NCBI GenBank assembly: GCA_021791895.1
Contig: JAJYVS010000019.1
Span: 1 to 49,203 of the forward strand
Source of the DNA: Actinomycetes bacterium
GTDB lineage: Bacteria > Actinomycetota > Acidimicrobiia > Acidimicrobiales > RAAP-2
Direction of reading: 5' to 3'
DNA: 49,203 nt
A program made the position numbers and the translations under genes. Below, in pieces: positions 1 through 8,293 of this stretch. Under the pieces are notes generated by a model. It was not told the origin of the DNA. It saw only the letters and a list, made by a program, of their open reading frames with translations, and searched no databases. The stretch's first letter is position 1; each line of letters begins with the position of its first letter.

Positions 1-54
1 ATCGGCGTTGGCGACCCCTCGCAGGCCATCGGTGCCGAAACGCGCTCGGCCCAC
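1..54 (-). CDS. glmM: Phosphoglucosamine mutase, N-terminal fragment
   Basis: Only the first 18 codons are in the window; the gene runs off the left edge. Reading the minus strand from a GTG at 54 gives MGRARFGTDGLRGVANAD, which carries the FGTDGxRGVAN signature at the N-terminus of bacterial phosphoglucosamine mutases. The family converts glucosamine-6-phosphate to glucosamine-1-phosphate for peptidoglycan precursors. It starts 4 bases after the rpsI stop codon, so it is probably the last gene of the infA-to-rpsI transcript. The rplM-rpsI-glmM order is common in Actinomycetota. Confidence 0.8.
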   Translation of the reverse strand, partial: MGRARFGTDGLRGVANAD

Positions 55-58
55 GTCG

Positions 59-451
59 CTACCGCTTGGAGTACTGGGGCGCCTTGCGAGCCTTCTTCAG
101 GCCGTACTTCTTGCTCTCCTTCTCCCGGGCGTTGCGGGTGAGGAGGCCGGAGCGCTTGAGCGTCGGACGGAGCTCGGGGTCGAGGATGCAGAGCCCGCGG
201 GCGATGCCGAGGCGCAGCGCCCGGGCCTGACCCGACACGCCGCCGCCGCCGATGGTGGCGTCGATGTCGTAGGACTCGGCCGTGTTGGTCAGGCGCAGCG
301 GGTCGGTGACCGCCATCCGGTAGCTGGCGGCCGTGAAGTACTCCTCGAACGCCCGCCGGTTGACGACGATGGTGCCGGTTCCGGGGCGGAACCGCACCCG
401 TGCCACCGCCTCCTTGCGGCGTCCGGTGGTCTGGCTCAGCGGGGCAGCCAT
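59..451 (-). CDS. rpsI: 30S ribosomal protein S9
   Basis: The 130-residue product is a full-length S9. It has the conserved N-terminal GRRKEAVARVR segment, the internal GGGVSGQA motif and the basic C-terminus ending SKR, the tail that reaches the P-site tRNA in known ribosomes. The ATG start at 451 is preceded by AAAGGA at a good distance. It follows rplM by 16 bp and precedes glmM by 4 bp, so the three genes form one tight unit. Confidence 0.97.
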   Translation of the reverse strand: MAAPLSQTTGRRKEAVARVRFRPGTGTIVVNRRAFEEYFTAASYRMAVTDPLRLTNTAESYDIDATIGGGGVSGQARALRLGIARGLCILDPELRPTLKRSGLLTRNAREKESKKYGLKKARKAPQYSKR

Positions 452-467
452 GGGCGTCCTTTGTCGC

Positions 468-914
468 TCAGGCCCGGCGGGCGCCGGGGATGTCGAGGGG
501 CTGGGGGCGCTGGGCGCCGTGGGGATGGTCGGAACCGGCGTAGACCTTCAGCTTGCCCAGCTGCCGGCGCCCGAGGGTGGTCTTGGGCAGCATCCCGCGG
601 ACCGCCCGTCGGACCAGCTCCTCGGGCCGGTTCTCGAGCAGCCAGGTGTAGCTGCGGCTCTTCAACCCGCCCGGGTACCCGCTGTGGCGGTAGGCGAACT
701 TGGCCTCGCCCTTGTCCGCCGTGAGCACCACCTTGGCCGCGTTGACCACCACCACGTGGTCCCCGGTGTCCATGTGGGGGGCGAAGATCGGGCGGTGCTT
801 GCCCCGCAGGATCCGGGCCACCTCGGTGGCCAGGCGGCCGAGGACCAGACCGTCGGCGTCGACGAGGTGCCAGGCACGCTCGATGTCGGTCGGCTTGGGG
901 GCGTAGGTGGGCAC
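468..914 (-). CDS. rplM: 50S ribosomal protein L13
   Basis: The product is 148 residues, the usual length for L13. It contains the conserved [15 protein letters not shown] and [12 protein letters not shown] segments. The open frame extends far upstream through truA in another phase, but the gene should start at GTG 914: the L13 homology begins there ([16 protein letters not shown]) and GAGG lies 8 bases upstream. L13 is an early-assembly large-subunit protein. The 101 bp between truA and rplM show no gene. Confidence 0.96.
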   Translation of the reverse strand: MPTYAPKPTDIERAWHLVDADGLVLGRLATEVARILRGKHRPIFAPHMDTGDHVVVVNAAKVVLTADKGEAKFAYRHSGYPGGLKSRSYTWLLENRPEELVRRAVRGMLPKTTLGRRQLGKLKVYAGSDHPHGAQRPQPLDIPGARRA

Positions 915-1015
915 GGGGGGTTCCTCAGAACGTCGGCGGTCGGCCGGGTCAGCCGGGCAGCGGCGACAAGCGACCCTCAAGGATAGGGCATCGGGGAGCC
1001 CGGCGCCAGATCCGC

Positions 1016-1906
1016 TCACGCTCCGTAGTCGACGGCGACCAGGCACAGTCCCTGCGCGGGGGCGGGGGCCGGGAGCCCCGAGCGGTCGCCGGCGGCCAGC
1101 GCAGCCACCACGTCGGCCGGGGTCGGCCCGCCCTTGCCCACCTCCACCAGTTCGGCCACGATCGAGCGGACCATCTGGTGGCAAAACGAGTCGGCCTCGA
1201 TCTCGAAGCGCAGCAGCCGGCCCAGAAGGCCCTCGGTCCCCTCGGTCACAGCCGCCGCCTCCTGCCACCGTGCCCGGCGGACCCTGCGCACCACGGGCTG
1301 GTCGGGACGGTGACCGGGCGGACGGCGGCAGAACGCACCGAAGTCGTGCTCCCCGACGAGGGCGTCGGACCCTGCGGCCATCACCCGCAGGTCGAGTTCC
1401 GGCGCCACGTGCCAGGAGACCGGCGCGAGGAGCGGGTCGGCGACCGGGGCGTTCCACACCAGGTAGCGGTACCGGCGGGCCTGGGCGGAGCGGCGGGCGT
1501 CGAACCCCTCGGGGGCCACGGTCGCCTCCCGGACGACGATCGACGGCGTCAGTTGGCGATTCAGGGCATGGACCAGGTCGCCCGGCTCCATGGTCCGGGA
1601 CGCCCGCCCCCGGCGGAGCGCGGGCAGCTCGCCCGGGAGGTCGACGTGGACCACTTGGCCCCGAGCGTGCACGCCGGCGTCGGTGCGGCCGGCACAGGTG
1701 AGCGCGGGGGCGACCTCGAGCCGCAGCGTCCGGGCCAGGGCGTCGGCCAGGGCACCAGCGACGGTCTGTTGACCGGGCTGCGCGGCGAACCCCCGGAACT
1801 CGGCCCCGTCGTAGGCGAGGAGCAGGCGCCAGCGGGTGGGCGGCGGGTGTGGCGCTTGGGCTTCCCGCGTGCCGGTCCGCCTTGGGGCGACGCCCCGCGG
1901 CAACAC
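1016..1906 (-). CDS. truA: tRNA pseudouridine(38-40) synthase TruA
   Basis: The 296-residue protein carries the TruA catalytic motif GRTDAGVHA with the nucleophilic aspartate near residue 76, and the family signature HDFGAFC. TruA converts uridines 38-40 of the anticodon arm to pseudouridine. The GTG start lies 3 bp after the rplQ stop, so translation is probably coupled. The first 25 or so residues are Pro- and Arg-rich and precede the conserved RLLLAYDG segment, so the true start could be slightly downstream. A position between rplQ and rplM is typical for this gene. Confidence 0.95.
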   Translation of the reverse strand: MLPRGVAPRRTGTREAQAPHPPPTRWRLLLAYDGAEFRGFAAQPGQQTVAGALADALARTLRLEVAPALTCAGRTDAGVHARGQVVHVDLPGELPALRRGRASRTMEPGDLVHALNRQLTPSIVVREATVAPEGFDARRSAQARRYRYLVWNAPVADPLLAPVSWHVAPELDLRVMAAGSDALVGEHDFGAFCRRPPGHRPDQPVVRRVRRARWQEAAAVTEGTEGLLGRLLRFEIEADSFCHQMVRSIVAELVEVGKGGPTPADVVAALAAGDRSGLPAPAPAQGLCLVAVDYGA

Positions 1907-1909
1907 GGC

Positions 1910-2263
1910 CTAGACGAACTCGATGCGCGCCATCGGCGCGTTGTCGCCCGGGCGCGGGCCGAGCTTGAGGATCCGGGTGTACCCCCCGTGCCGCTCGGCG
2001 TATCGGGGTCCGATCTCCTCGAACAGCTTGTGGGCCATGTCCTTGTCCCTGATGAGAGCGACCACCCGCCGTTGCTGGTTCACGCCGCCCTTGCGGGCCG
2101 CGGTGACGCACTTCTCGGCCACCGGGCGCATCGCCTTGGCCTTGGCCTCCGTCGTCACCAGGGCCTCGGCCGCGATGAGCGAAGCGACCAGGTTGCCGAG
2201 TATCGCCTTCTCGTGGGCCGCATCGCCGCCCAGGCGGCGGCCGCGTCTGGGCGTTCCCCGCAC
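1910..2263 (-). CDS. rplQ: 50S ribosomal protein L17
   Basis: The product is 117 residues and shows the L17 features [17 protein letters not shown] near the N-terminus and [15 protein letters not shown] in the middle. L17 sits near the exit side of the peptide tunnel. The start is GTG at 2263, 4 bp after the rpoA stop codon, the usual rpoA-rplQ arrangement. The C-terminus ends at the normal family boundary, without the acidic extension seen in L22 or L29 of this genome. Confidence 0.96.
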   Translation of the reverse strand: MRGTPRRGRRLGGDAAHEKAILGNLVASLIAAEALVTTEAKAKAMRPVAEKCVTAARKGGVNQQRRVVALIRDKDMAHKLFEEIGPRYAERHGGYTRILKLGPRPGDNAPMARIEFV

Positions 2264-2267
2264 CGGC

Positions 2268-3206
2268 CTAGTCCTTGGTCCGGAGCGAGAGACCTCGCTC
2301 GTCCAGGCGCTCGATGACCTCGTCGAGCGACTTCTGCCCGAAGTTGGTGATGCCTAGAAGGTCGTCGGGGGTCCTCGAGACGAGCTCGCCGATGGTGTTG
2401 ATCTGGGCCCGCTTGAGGCAGTTGCGGGGCCGCTCGGAGAGATCCAGCTCCTCGATGCGCAGGTCGAGGTCGGGTGAGCCGCTCGTCGTGCTGCCGGTCT
2501 CCCCCAGCTCGAGCCCCCGGGGGGCCTCCTCCAGATCGGCGACCAACGACACGAGGGTCCGCAGCGTGTCACCGGCCGAGGCCAGGGCCTCGCGGGGGGT
2601 GATCGTGCCGTCCGTCTCAATCTCGAGCACCAGACGGTCGAAGTCGGTGGACTGCTCCACCCGCACCGACTCGATGTCGAAGGTGACCCGCCGGACGGGG
2701 GAGAAGATCGAGTCCACCGGGATAACCCCGATGGTCGTGGACCGCTTGTTGCGGTCCGCCGACACGTACCCCCGACCTCGTTCGACGGTCACGTCGAGCG
2801 CCAGCCGTCCCCGCTGGTTCAGATCCGCGAGGTGCAGCTCGGGGTTCAAGATCTCCACCCCGGGGCGGGTCTGGATGTCGGCCGCCGTGGCCTCACCGGG
2901 ACCCCGCCTGTCGATCCTCATGGTCACCGGCTCGTCGATGTCCATCCGCACCAGGAGGTCCTTCAGGTTGAGGATGATGTCGGTGACGTCCTCTTTCACC
3001 CCGGTCAAGGTGGTGAACTCGTGGAGGGCCTCGTCGAAGCGCACCTGGGTGACCGCGGCGCCGGGGATGGACGAGAGCAGGGTGCGACGAAGCGAGTTGC
3101 CGAGCGTGTGCCCGAAGCCCGGGTCGAGCGGGCCCATGGCGAAGCGCTGGGTGTTGTGCTCCTCCTCGCCGAGGGCTTCGACGGTGGGGCGCTGGATGAT
3201 GAGCAT
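2268..3206 (-). CDS. rpoA: DNA-directed RNA polymerase subunit alpha
   Basis: The 312-residue protein has the complete two-domain alpha architecture. The N-terminal assembly domain shows GFGHTLGNSLRRTLLSSIPG at about residues 30-49. The C-terminal domain includes RPRNCLKRAQINTIGELV and the final helix-hairpin-helix region, which bind UP elements and activators. ATG 3206 has GAGGAG about 9 bases upstream. The spacer to rpsD contains a perfect 21-bp tandem duplication of the rpsD end, which pushes rpoA slightly away from its neighbour. Confidence 0.98.
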   Translation of the reverse strand: MLIIQRPTVEALGEEEHNTQRFAMGPLDPGFGHTLGNSLRRTLLSSIPGAAVTQVRFDEALHEFTTLTGVKEDVTDIILNLKDLLVRMDIDEPVTMRIDRRGPGEATAADIQTRPGVEILNPELHLADLNQRGRLALDVTVERGRGYVSADRNKRSTTIGVIPVDSIFSPVRRVTFDIESVRVEQSTDFDRLVLEIETDGTITPREALASAGDTLRTLVSLVADLEEAPRGLELGETGSTTSGSPDLDLRIEELDLSERPRNCLKRAQINTIGELVSRTPDDLLGITNFGQKSLDEVIERLDERGLSLRTKD

Positions 3207-3248
3207 GGGTACGGCTCCTCGGGGTTCCGGTCGTCTCTGGTGGTTCGC

Positions 3249-3290
3249 CTGGATTCGGGGTTACTTGGACTGGATTCGGGGTTACTTGGA
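3249..3290 (-). repeat. 21-bp perfect tandem duplication at the rpsD 3' end
   Basis: Positions 3249-3269 and 3270-3290 are identical (CTGGATTCGGGGTTACTTGGA on the plus strand). The unit contains the last two sense codons and the TAA stop of rpsD plus 12 bases of downstream sequence. The copy at 3270-3290 holds the functional rpsD terminus; the other copy is a non-coding duplicate in the rpsD-rpoA spacer. This looks like replication slippage. Confidence 0.95.
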
Positions 3291-3929
3291 GTAGAGCTCG
3301 ACGATGAGCTGTTCTTGCACCGGCTCGTCGATGTGCTCCCGGAGCGGGGGGTTGAGGACCGAGACGGCGAACCCGGCGTCGCCGGCCTCCAGCCACGGCG
3401 GGCGCTGCCGGTCCAGGGTGTCCATGTTGCGCCGGATCGCGAACATTTGGCGCGACGACTCCTTCAGGGTCACGACATCGCCCTTGCGGACCCGGTAGCT
3501 CGGGATGGTGACCCGCCGGCCGTTCACCTTCACGTGGCCGTGGCGCACGAACTGGCGGGCCTGGGACCGGCTGGCGCCCCACCCGGCCCGGAAGACCACG
3601 TTGTCCAGGCGCATCTCGAGCATCCGCAGCAGGTTCTCGCCGGTGATGCCCGACTCCCGGTTTGCTTCGTCATAGAGGTTGCGGAACTGCTTCTCGAAGA
3701 CCCCGTAGATGCGCCGGGCCTTCTGCTTCTCCCGGAGCTGGTTCAGGTACTCGGATCCCTGGCGCATCCGGTCGCGACCGTGCTCGCCGGGGGGATAGGC
3801 CCGGCTGTGGCGGTCGGTGACCGCCTCGGAGACCGGGCACTTCAGCGAGTAGCAACGCTCGCCCTTCAAGAAGAGCTTCGTGCGCTCACGCCGGCAGAGC
3901 CGGCACACCGGACCTGTGTAACGGGCCAT
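3282..3929 (-). CDS. rpsD: 30S ribosomal protein S4
   Basis: The 215-residue S4 is of the zinc-binding form, with Cys9, Cys12, Cys26 and Cys31 in the N-terminal region. The S4 RNA-binding domain follows (MRLDNVVFRAGWGASRSQARQ and VRHGHVKVNG). S4 nucleates 16S rRNA assembly and in many bacteria controls translation of the alpha operon; no specific operator was identified here. The C-terminal VELYSK is conserved in the family. The last codons are part of a 21-bp tandem duplication that does not alter the protein. Confidence 0.97.
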   Translation of the reverse strand: MARYTGPVCRLCRRERTKLFLKGERCYSLKCPVSEAVTDRHSRAYPPGEHGRDRMRQGSEYLNQLREKQKARRIYGVFEKQFRNLYDEANRESGITGENLLRMLEMRLDNVVFRAGWGASRSQARQFVRHGHVKVNGRRVTIPSYRVRKGDVVTLKESSRQMFAIRRNMDTLDRQRPPWLEAGDAGFAVSVLNPPLREHIDEPVQEQLIVELYSK

Positions 3930-3944
3930 CCTCGGTCCTCCGGC

Positions 3945-4349
3945 TCAGACCCGCCGGCGCTTCTTGGGCCGGCAGCCGTTGTGGGGAATGGGGGTGACGT
4001 CCTTGATGCCGACCACCTCGATGCCGGTCGCCGCCAGCGACCGGATGGCGGTCTCACGGCCCGAGCCCGGGCCACGGACCAGGACGTCGACCTTTCGCAC
4101 GCCGTGCTCCATGGCCCGGCGGGCGCAGGCCTCGGCGGCCAGCTGGGCGGCGAACGGGGTCGACTTGCGCGAGCCTTTGAACCCCACGTTGCCGGCCGAG
4201 GCCCAGGCGAGGACGTTCCCCTCGGGGTCGGCGATCGTCACCACGGTGTTGTTGAACGAGCTCTTGATGTGGGCCACGCCGTAGGCGATGTTCTTGCGCT
4301 CACGCCGCCGGGGTCGACGACCCTGCTGCTTGGTCGGGCGGGGGGGCAT
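3945..4349 (-). CDS. rpsK: 30S ribosomal protein S11
   Basis: The 134-residue product has the S11 core: [38 protein letters not shown] and the C-terminal [11 protein letters not shown]11 forms part of the platform near the mRNA exit. Its ATG at 4349 directly follows the rpsM TAG stop (TAGATG), so the two are translationally coupled. A short basic, proline-rich N-terminal segment precedes the core. Confidence 0.97.
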   Translation of the reverse strand: MPPRPTKQQGRRPRRRERKNIAYGVAHIKSSFNNTVVTIADPEGNVLAWASAGNVGFKGSRKSTPFAAQLAAEACARRAMEHGVRKVDVLVRGPGSGRETAIRSLAATGIEVVGIKDVTPIPHNGCRPKKRRRV

Positions 4350-4727
4350 CTACTTGCGCACCTTCTTCTTCCCGGCGACGGTCTTCTTCGGCCCCTTGCG
4401 GGTCCTGGCGTTGGTGTGGGTCCGCTGGCCGTGGACCGGCAGGCCGCGGCGGTGCCGAATCCCCTGGTAGCAGTTGATCTCCTGCTTGCGCTTGATGTCT
4501 TGGGCCACGTCACGACGCAGGTCGCCCTCGACCCGCAGGCTGTTGTCGATGTAATTGCGCAGCCTGATCACCTCTTCGTCGGTCAGATCCCGCACCCGGG
4601 TATCGGGGTTGACCTCGGTCGAGCTGCAGACCTCCTTGGCGACGGTGCCGCCGATGCCGTAGATGTAGGTGAGGGCGATCTCCACTCGCTTCTCTCTGGG
4701 GATGTCCACACCGGCGATTCGAGCCAC
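4350..4727 (-). CDS. rpsM: 30S ribosomal protein S13
   Basis: The 125-residue S13 begins at GTG 4727 ([14 protein letters not shown]), with GGAGAGG upstream; an in-frame ATG further upstream has no family similarity in front of it. Conserved features are the helix-two-turn-helix TYIYGIG, the segment [17 protein letters not shown], and a Lys/Arg-rich tail ending KKKVRK that contacts tRNA in the P site. The gene is 10 bp from rpmJ and abuts rpsK. Confidence 0.96.
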   Translation of the reverse strand: MARIAGVDIPREKRVEIALTYIYGIGGTVAKEVCSSTEVNPDTRVRDLTDEEVIRLRNYIDNSLRVEGDLRRDVAQDIKRKQEINCYQGIRHRRGLPVHGQRTHTNARTRKGPKKTVAGKKKVRK

Positions 4728-4737
4728 GTTCCCTCTC

Positions 4738-4851
4738 CTAGCCCTGGCGCTGCTTGTGCCGCGGGTTGTCACAGATCACGACCACCCGGCCGTGACGCCG
4801 GATGATCTTGCACTTCTCACAGATCCTCTTGACGCTCGGTCGGACCTTCAC
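4738..4851 (-). CDS. rpmJ: 50S ribosomal protein L36
   Basis: This 37-residue gene begins at GTG 4851 and encodes [19 protein letters not shown] followed by [18 protein letters not shown]. Cys11, Cys14, Cys27 and His32 form the L36 zinc site, so this is the zinc-binding paralogue. It lies between infA and rpsM as in most bacteria, 36 bp after infA and 10 bp before rpsM. Confidence 0.97.
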   Translation of the reverse strand: MKVRPSVKRICEKCKIIRRHGRVVVICDNPRHKQRQG

Positions 4852-4887
4852 GTCTCGTTCCTCGTCCTCGTGACCACCTTGCGGTGG

Positions 4888-5112
4888 CTACTTGTACCGG
4901 TAGGTGATCCGCCCCCGGCTCAGGTCATAGGGAGTGATCTCTACCTGGACCTTGTCGCCGGGCAGGATGCGGATCCGGTGCATCCGCATCCTCCCGGAGC
5001 TGTGGGCCAACACCTTGTGGCCGTTCTCGAGCTCGACTCGGAACATGGCGTTGGGCAGCGGCTCCACCACCGTGCCATCGAGCACGATGGCGTCGTCATT
5101 GGCCTTGGGCAG
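4888..5112 (-). CDS. infA: Translation initiation factor IF-1, probable CTG start
   Basis: The frame encodes the whole IF-1 OB fold: [19 protein letters not shown], the VLAH segment and the terminal [12 protein letters not shown]. There is no ATG, GTG or TTG close to the expected N-terminus. The best start is CTG at 5112, preceded by AGGAG with 6 bases of spacing (AGGAGAGACACCTG), giving 74 residues against the family's usual 72-73. An upstream ATG at 5301 would add about 60 residues unlike IF-1 and would overlap the promoter. IF-1 occupies the ribosomal A site during initiation. This gene leads the alpha cluster. Confidence 0.93.
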   Translation of the reverse strand: MPKANDDAIVLDGTVVEPLPNAMFRVELENGHKVLAHSSGRMRMHRIRILPGDKVQVEITPYDLSRGRITYRYK

Positions 5113-5234
5113 GTGTCTCTCCTCTGGTTCCCAGGATCCGGCGCGGCAGCACGCGAATCCGCAGGGTCGGCGGCGTTTGGGTCGGCGACGCCGACTCCGG
5201 GGACGAACCTCGGGGCGCGACGAGCCGACCTGAG

Positions 5235-5263
5235 ATTTTAGCGCACGGTGCCGCGTTTGCCCA
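5235..5263 (-). promoter_or_regulatory. Predicted sigma-70-type promoter of the infA-rpmJ-alpha transcript
   Basis: On the minus strand TGGGCA (5263-5258) and TAAAAT (5240-5235) are separated by exactly 17 bases. The -10 hexamer matches five of six consensus positions and is an AT-rich island in very GC-rich sequence. It lies about 120 bases upstream of infA, and the next upstream gene, map, is more than 2 kb away, so a local promoter is expected. Confidence 0.5.
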
Positions 5264-5323
5264 CCCGGGCGGGCGGTCGACCTCGAGGTTACCGCTCGCA
5301 CGCCCCAGCCCCGCCGACCGGCG

Positions 5324-5689
5324 CTGCAGAAGTCCCTGGCCCGAGGACCGCGATCGGATGACCGACCTGAAGGCGGTCGGCGAGGTCTCGGCCACGTGCC
5401 ACATCTCCTCGTCGGCGGCCGTCGGCCTGCTCACCGCCCTCCAACAGGCCGCTAGCCAGCCCGGGTTCAGGTTCCTCCAGGCCCACGGCCCAGCGTCGTC
5501 GAGGCGGCCAAGGTGACGCCGGGGCAGTGCCAGACGTGGTGGTGGGTGTGCGTCGGCGGCGAGGCCGTCTTCGGGCCCCTCATCTTCCTCATGAGCGGGC
5601 GGTGGCGGCCCAAGCGGGCCCGGCAGGACGCCCAGCTCCACGACCTGGCCGTGCGTCAGGAACCCGAGAAGTTCGGCCAGTCCGCCTGA
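5324..5689 (+). pseudogene. C-terminal remnant of a membrane transporter (MFS-like)
   Basis: Three consecutive plus-strand frames read as one protein tail. LQKSLA at 5324 is followed, after a one-base shift near 5342, by [19 protein letters not shown] through FLQAHGPA. After another one-base shift near 5500 comes VVEAAKVTPGQCQTWWWVC, then VGGEAVFGPLIFLMSGRWRP, a membrane segment and a charged tail ending at TGA 5687. The hydrophobic GGE-F-PLIFLM-GRW pattern resembles the last helix of major-facilitator-type transporters; the family call is from memory. All upstream domains are missing. With the infA promoter region, this accounts for the 680 bp between infA and the next gene. Confidence 0.45.
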
Positions 5690-5792
5690 GCCGCCTCGGT
5701 GCCGGCCGCGTGGAACTCGACGCCGCGGCGAAGGCCTGACTAGAACTAGAGAACGGCGGCGGCGACCGCCGGCGAGCGAAGGACGGGCGGAG

Positions 5793-6668
5793 ATGGCCTA
5801 CGACTCGCGCTACCCCCTCTCCGGGGTCCGTCGGGCGACCACCGCCCCCCAGGAGGCGCTCATCGCCCGGGCGACCCGGGTGTTCCGGGCCGATCCACGG
5901 GTCCTAGCCGTCTACCTGGTCGGCAGCTTCGCCGTGGGGAACAGCGACGCCTGGAGCGACGTCGACCTCCAGTGCGTCGTGCGCGACGACGACGTCGACG
6001 ACGTGGCGGCCACCTGGCGAGGGATCGTCGAGGCCATCGCCCCCACCGTGTCCATCCAGGCCTTCCCGTTCGCGACCGGCGGCGCGTGCATCACTGTGGA
6101 GTGGCTCCACTTCGACATCGTCTTCCACGGCGCCTCAAGCGTCGACGGCGGCCGCATCGAGGGAATGGCGCCGCTGGTGGACAAGGCGGGCGTCCTGCCG
6201 ACGGCCCCGGTGCCCCGCCCGAGCCGACGCCGGGAACCGTTCTTCCCGCGCCCGGCGGTCGAGCACTTCTTGTACATGCTGGGCAACATGGTCTCGGTGA
6301 TCGGCCGCAACGAGGTCGTCCCGGCTTCAAACGGGGTCATCATGGCGCGGGACCTGGACCTCGTGCGCCTGCTTTTGGCGGAGCAGGGGTGGGAGAGCAC
6401 CAGGGAGCACGCCGCGGGCAACCCGTTCCCCTTCACCAAGCGGCTACGCCCCTACCTGACCGAGGAACAGCACGCGTTGTTGGCGTCGCTTCCGCCCCTT
6501 GCGGCCGCGATCGACTCGGTGATCGACGGGTACGTGGCGCTGGCACGGGCGTTCCTGCCCCGGGGACGACAGCTGGCCCGACGGACCGGGGCCGAGTGGC
6601 CGGCAGCCTACGAGGCCGCCTCGGTCGGCTACTTCGAGCGCAGCCTCGGCGTCTCGCTCGGCCTCTGA
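5793..6668 (+). CDS. Nucleotidyltransferase-domain protein
   Basis: The 291-residue protein has a DNA polymerase beta-type nucleotidyltransferase core near the N-terminus. Gly44-Ser45 begins GSFAVGNSDAWSDVDL, with the metal-binding Asp56 and Asp58, and a later strand HFDIVFH could supply the third acidic residue. The remaining roughly 180 residues are helical and not recognised. The fold occurs in aminoglycoside adenylyltransferases, in antitoxin-like MNT proteins and in many uncharacterised proteins, so the substrate cannot be named. It is read opposite to the ribosomal genes, between infA and map, where no gene normally lies. Confidence 0.8.
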   Translation: MAYDSRYPLSGVRRATTAPQEALIARATRVFRADPRVLAVYLVGSFAVGNSDAWSDVDLQCVVRDDDVDDVAATWRGIVEAIAPTVSIQAFPFATGGACITVEWLHFDIVFHGASSVDGGRIEGMAPLVDKAGVLPTAPVPRPSRRREPFFPRPAVEHFLYMLGNMVSVIGRNEVVPASNGVIMARDLDLVRLLLAEQGWESTREHAAGNPFPFTKRLRPYLTEEQHALLASLPPLAAAIDSVIDGYVALARAFLPRGRQLARRTGAEWPAAYEAASVGYFERSLGVSLGL

Positions 6669-6715
6669 GCGATCGGTTTCGGCCAGGCGGGGACCCGCCG
6701 CGCCGCCGCCGTCGC

Positions 6716-7491
6716 CTAGCGGCCCCGCCAATCCGGGGCACGGCCTTCGGCGAACGCCCGCCCCCCCTCACGGGCGTCCTCGGTCGCCGCGGCAACCTTG
6801 CGCATGGTCTCGCCGAAGCGGATGGCCTCGAGGTCCGAGAGGCTGCGGGCCCGCACCGCCATCTCCTTCACGGTCCTCGCGGCCAGCGGGGCGGCCGCCA
6901 GGAGCCGGTCGGCCAGGCCCCGCGCCTCGTCGAGCAGTCGGTCGTGCTCCACCACCCAGCCGACCAGGCCGACCTCGTGGGCCCGCTGCGCGTCGATCCG
7001 CTCCCCAGTGAGCAGGAGCTCCATGGCGTACTGCCAGTTGATCCGCTGGGGGAGGCGGATGGCCCCCACGATAGTCGGCACCCCGAGACGGACCTCGGGG
7101 AAGCCGAACTCGGCCCGGTCGCTCGCGATCACGAAGTCGCACCAGGTCACGAGGGTGAGCCCGAGCCGAGGCACAGGCCATTGACCGCCGCGATCACCGG
7201 CTTGAAGATCTCCCAACCGCTCTCGAAGGAGTTCTGGGTCGGCTTCTCCCAGAAGGTGCCCGGGAACTCCCCGGCGGCGCCGCCCCCGCCACGCAGGTCG
7301 GCGCCGACGCAGAAGGCCCGGCCGCTCCCGGTCACGATGCCGACCCAGGCCTCCTCCTCCTCCCGAAAGCGCGTGAAGGCGTCGTTCAGCCCCTGCCGGA
7401 CCTCGGCGTTGATGGCGTTGAGGGCTTCGGGGCGGTCGTAGGTGATGGTGGCGACGTGGCCGTCGAGCTCGTAGCGGACGAGGTCAGCCAT
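6716..7491 (-). pseudogene. Enoyl-CoA hydratase/isomerase (crotonase), single-base frameshift
   Basis: The first frame (7491-7147) encodes MADLVRYELDGHVATITYDR through IAAVNGLCLGSG. The second (from about 7165 to 6716) continues with LTLVTWCDFVIASDRAEFGF. One C appears to be missing at 7157-7162 (GGGCTC where GGGCCTC would keep the frame). Both catalytic glutamates of the family are present (FGFPEVRLG and YAMELLLTG), as are the oxyanion-hole segments, so the gene was a standard crotonase before the shift. It could be a recent pseudogene or a base-calling error. It lies between map and infA on the operon strand. Confidence 0.8.
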
Positions 7492-7546
7492 GGCCCGAGT
7501 ATGGCCCCCGAACGCCTCACGCGCCCGCCCAGGCCCGGTCGCAGGA

Positions 7547-8293
7547 TCAGGGGACGGTGAACACCTCGGGACCGTCGGCCGTCACCGCGATCGTGTGCTC
7601 GAAGTGCGCCGAGAGCGAGCCGTCGGCAGTCACCACCGTCCATTGGTCGTCGAGGACCTTCGTCTCGGGCCGCCCGGCGTTCACCATCGGCTCCACGGCG
7701 AAGACCATCCCCGACTTGAGCGTCGGGCCCGGTGTCCCGGGCCAGTAGTTGGGCACCTGGGGCTGCTCGTGCATGGCGGTCCCGATGGCATGCCCGACGT
7801 ACTCCCGCACGACCGAGAAGCCGGCGCCCTCCGCCACCCGCTGGACGGCCCGACCGATCTCGTGCAAGCGGTTGCCCACGGTCATCTGCTTGATGCCGGC
7901 CATGAGCGACGCCTCGGTCACCTCGATCAGGCGCATGGCCTCGGCCGAGACCCGCCCGATGGGCATGGTGAAGGCAGCGTCCCCGTGGTAGCCCTCGACG
8001 ATCGCCCCGCAGTCGATCGAGAGGATGTCGCCTTCCTCGAGGACCTCGGGTCCGGGGATCCCGTGGACGATCTTGGCGTTGCGCGACGTGCAGATCACGG
8101 CGGGGAACGGGGGGTGGCCGTAGTGGAGGAAGTTCGACGCGGCACCCCGTCGCTCGAGGACCCGACGGGCCGCGGCGTCGATCTCGGCCGTGGTCACCCC
8201 GGGTTTGGCCACCTCCCGGGCCACCGCATGCATCTCGGCCACGACCTTGCCCGCCCGGCGCATCTTGGCCAGCTCCTCGGCGTTCCGTCGCAT
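7547..8293 (-). CDS. map: Methionine aminopeptidase, type I
   Basis: The 248-residue enzyme removes the initiator methionine from nascent proteins. The five metal ligands are visible: two Asp in SIDCGAIVEGYHGDAAFT, His in GHAIGTAMHE, Glu in FAVEPMV and Glu in AHFEHTIAVT. It lacks the N-terminal SH3-binding extension of some actinobacterial paralogues. The start codon overlaps the adk stop (TGATG), so the two are coupled. In many bacteria infA follows directly; here about 2.4 kb of accessory sequence intervenes. Confidence 0.97.
   Translation of the reverse strand: MRRNAEELAKMRRAGKVVAEMHAVAREVAKPGVTTAEIDAAARRVLERRGAASNFLHYGHPPFPAVICTSRNAKIVHGIPGPEVLEEGDILSIDCGAIVEGYHGDAAFTMPIGRVSAEAMRLIEVTEASLMAGIKQMTVGNRLHEIGRAVQRVAEGAGFSVVREYVGHAIGTAMHEQPQVPNYWPGTPGPTLKSGMVFAVEPMVNAGRPETKVLDDQWTVVTADGSLSAHFEHTIAVTADGPEVFTVP

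Noticed and set aside
468-2111. A 547-codon minus-strand frame spanning truA and rplM
   Set aside because: Only its last 148 codons (L13) are real; the rest is an out-of-phase reading of truA.
5096-5641. A 181-codon minus-strand frame upstream of infA
   Set aside because: It is antisense to the transporter remnant and crosses the infA promoter; no family similarity.
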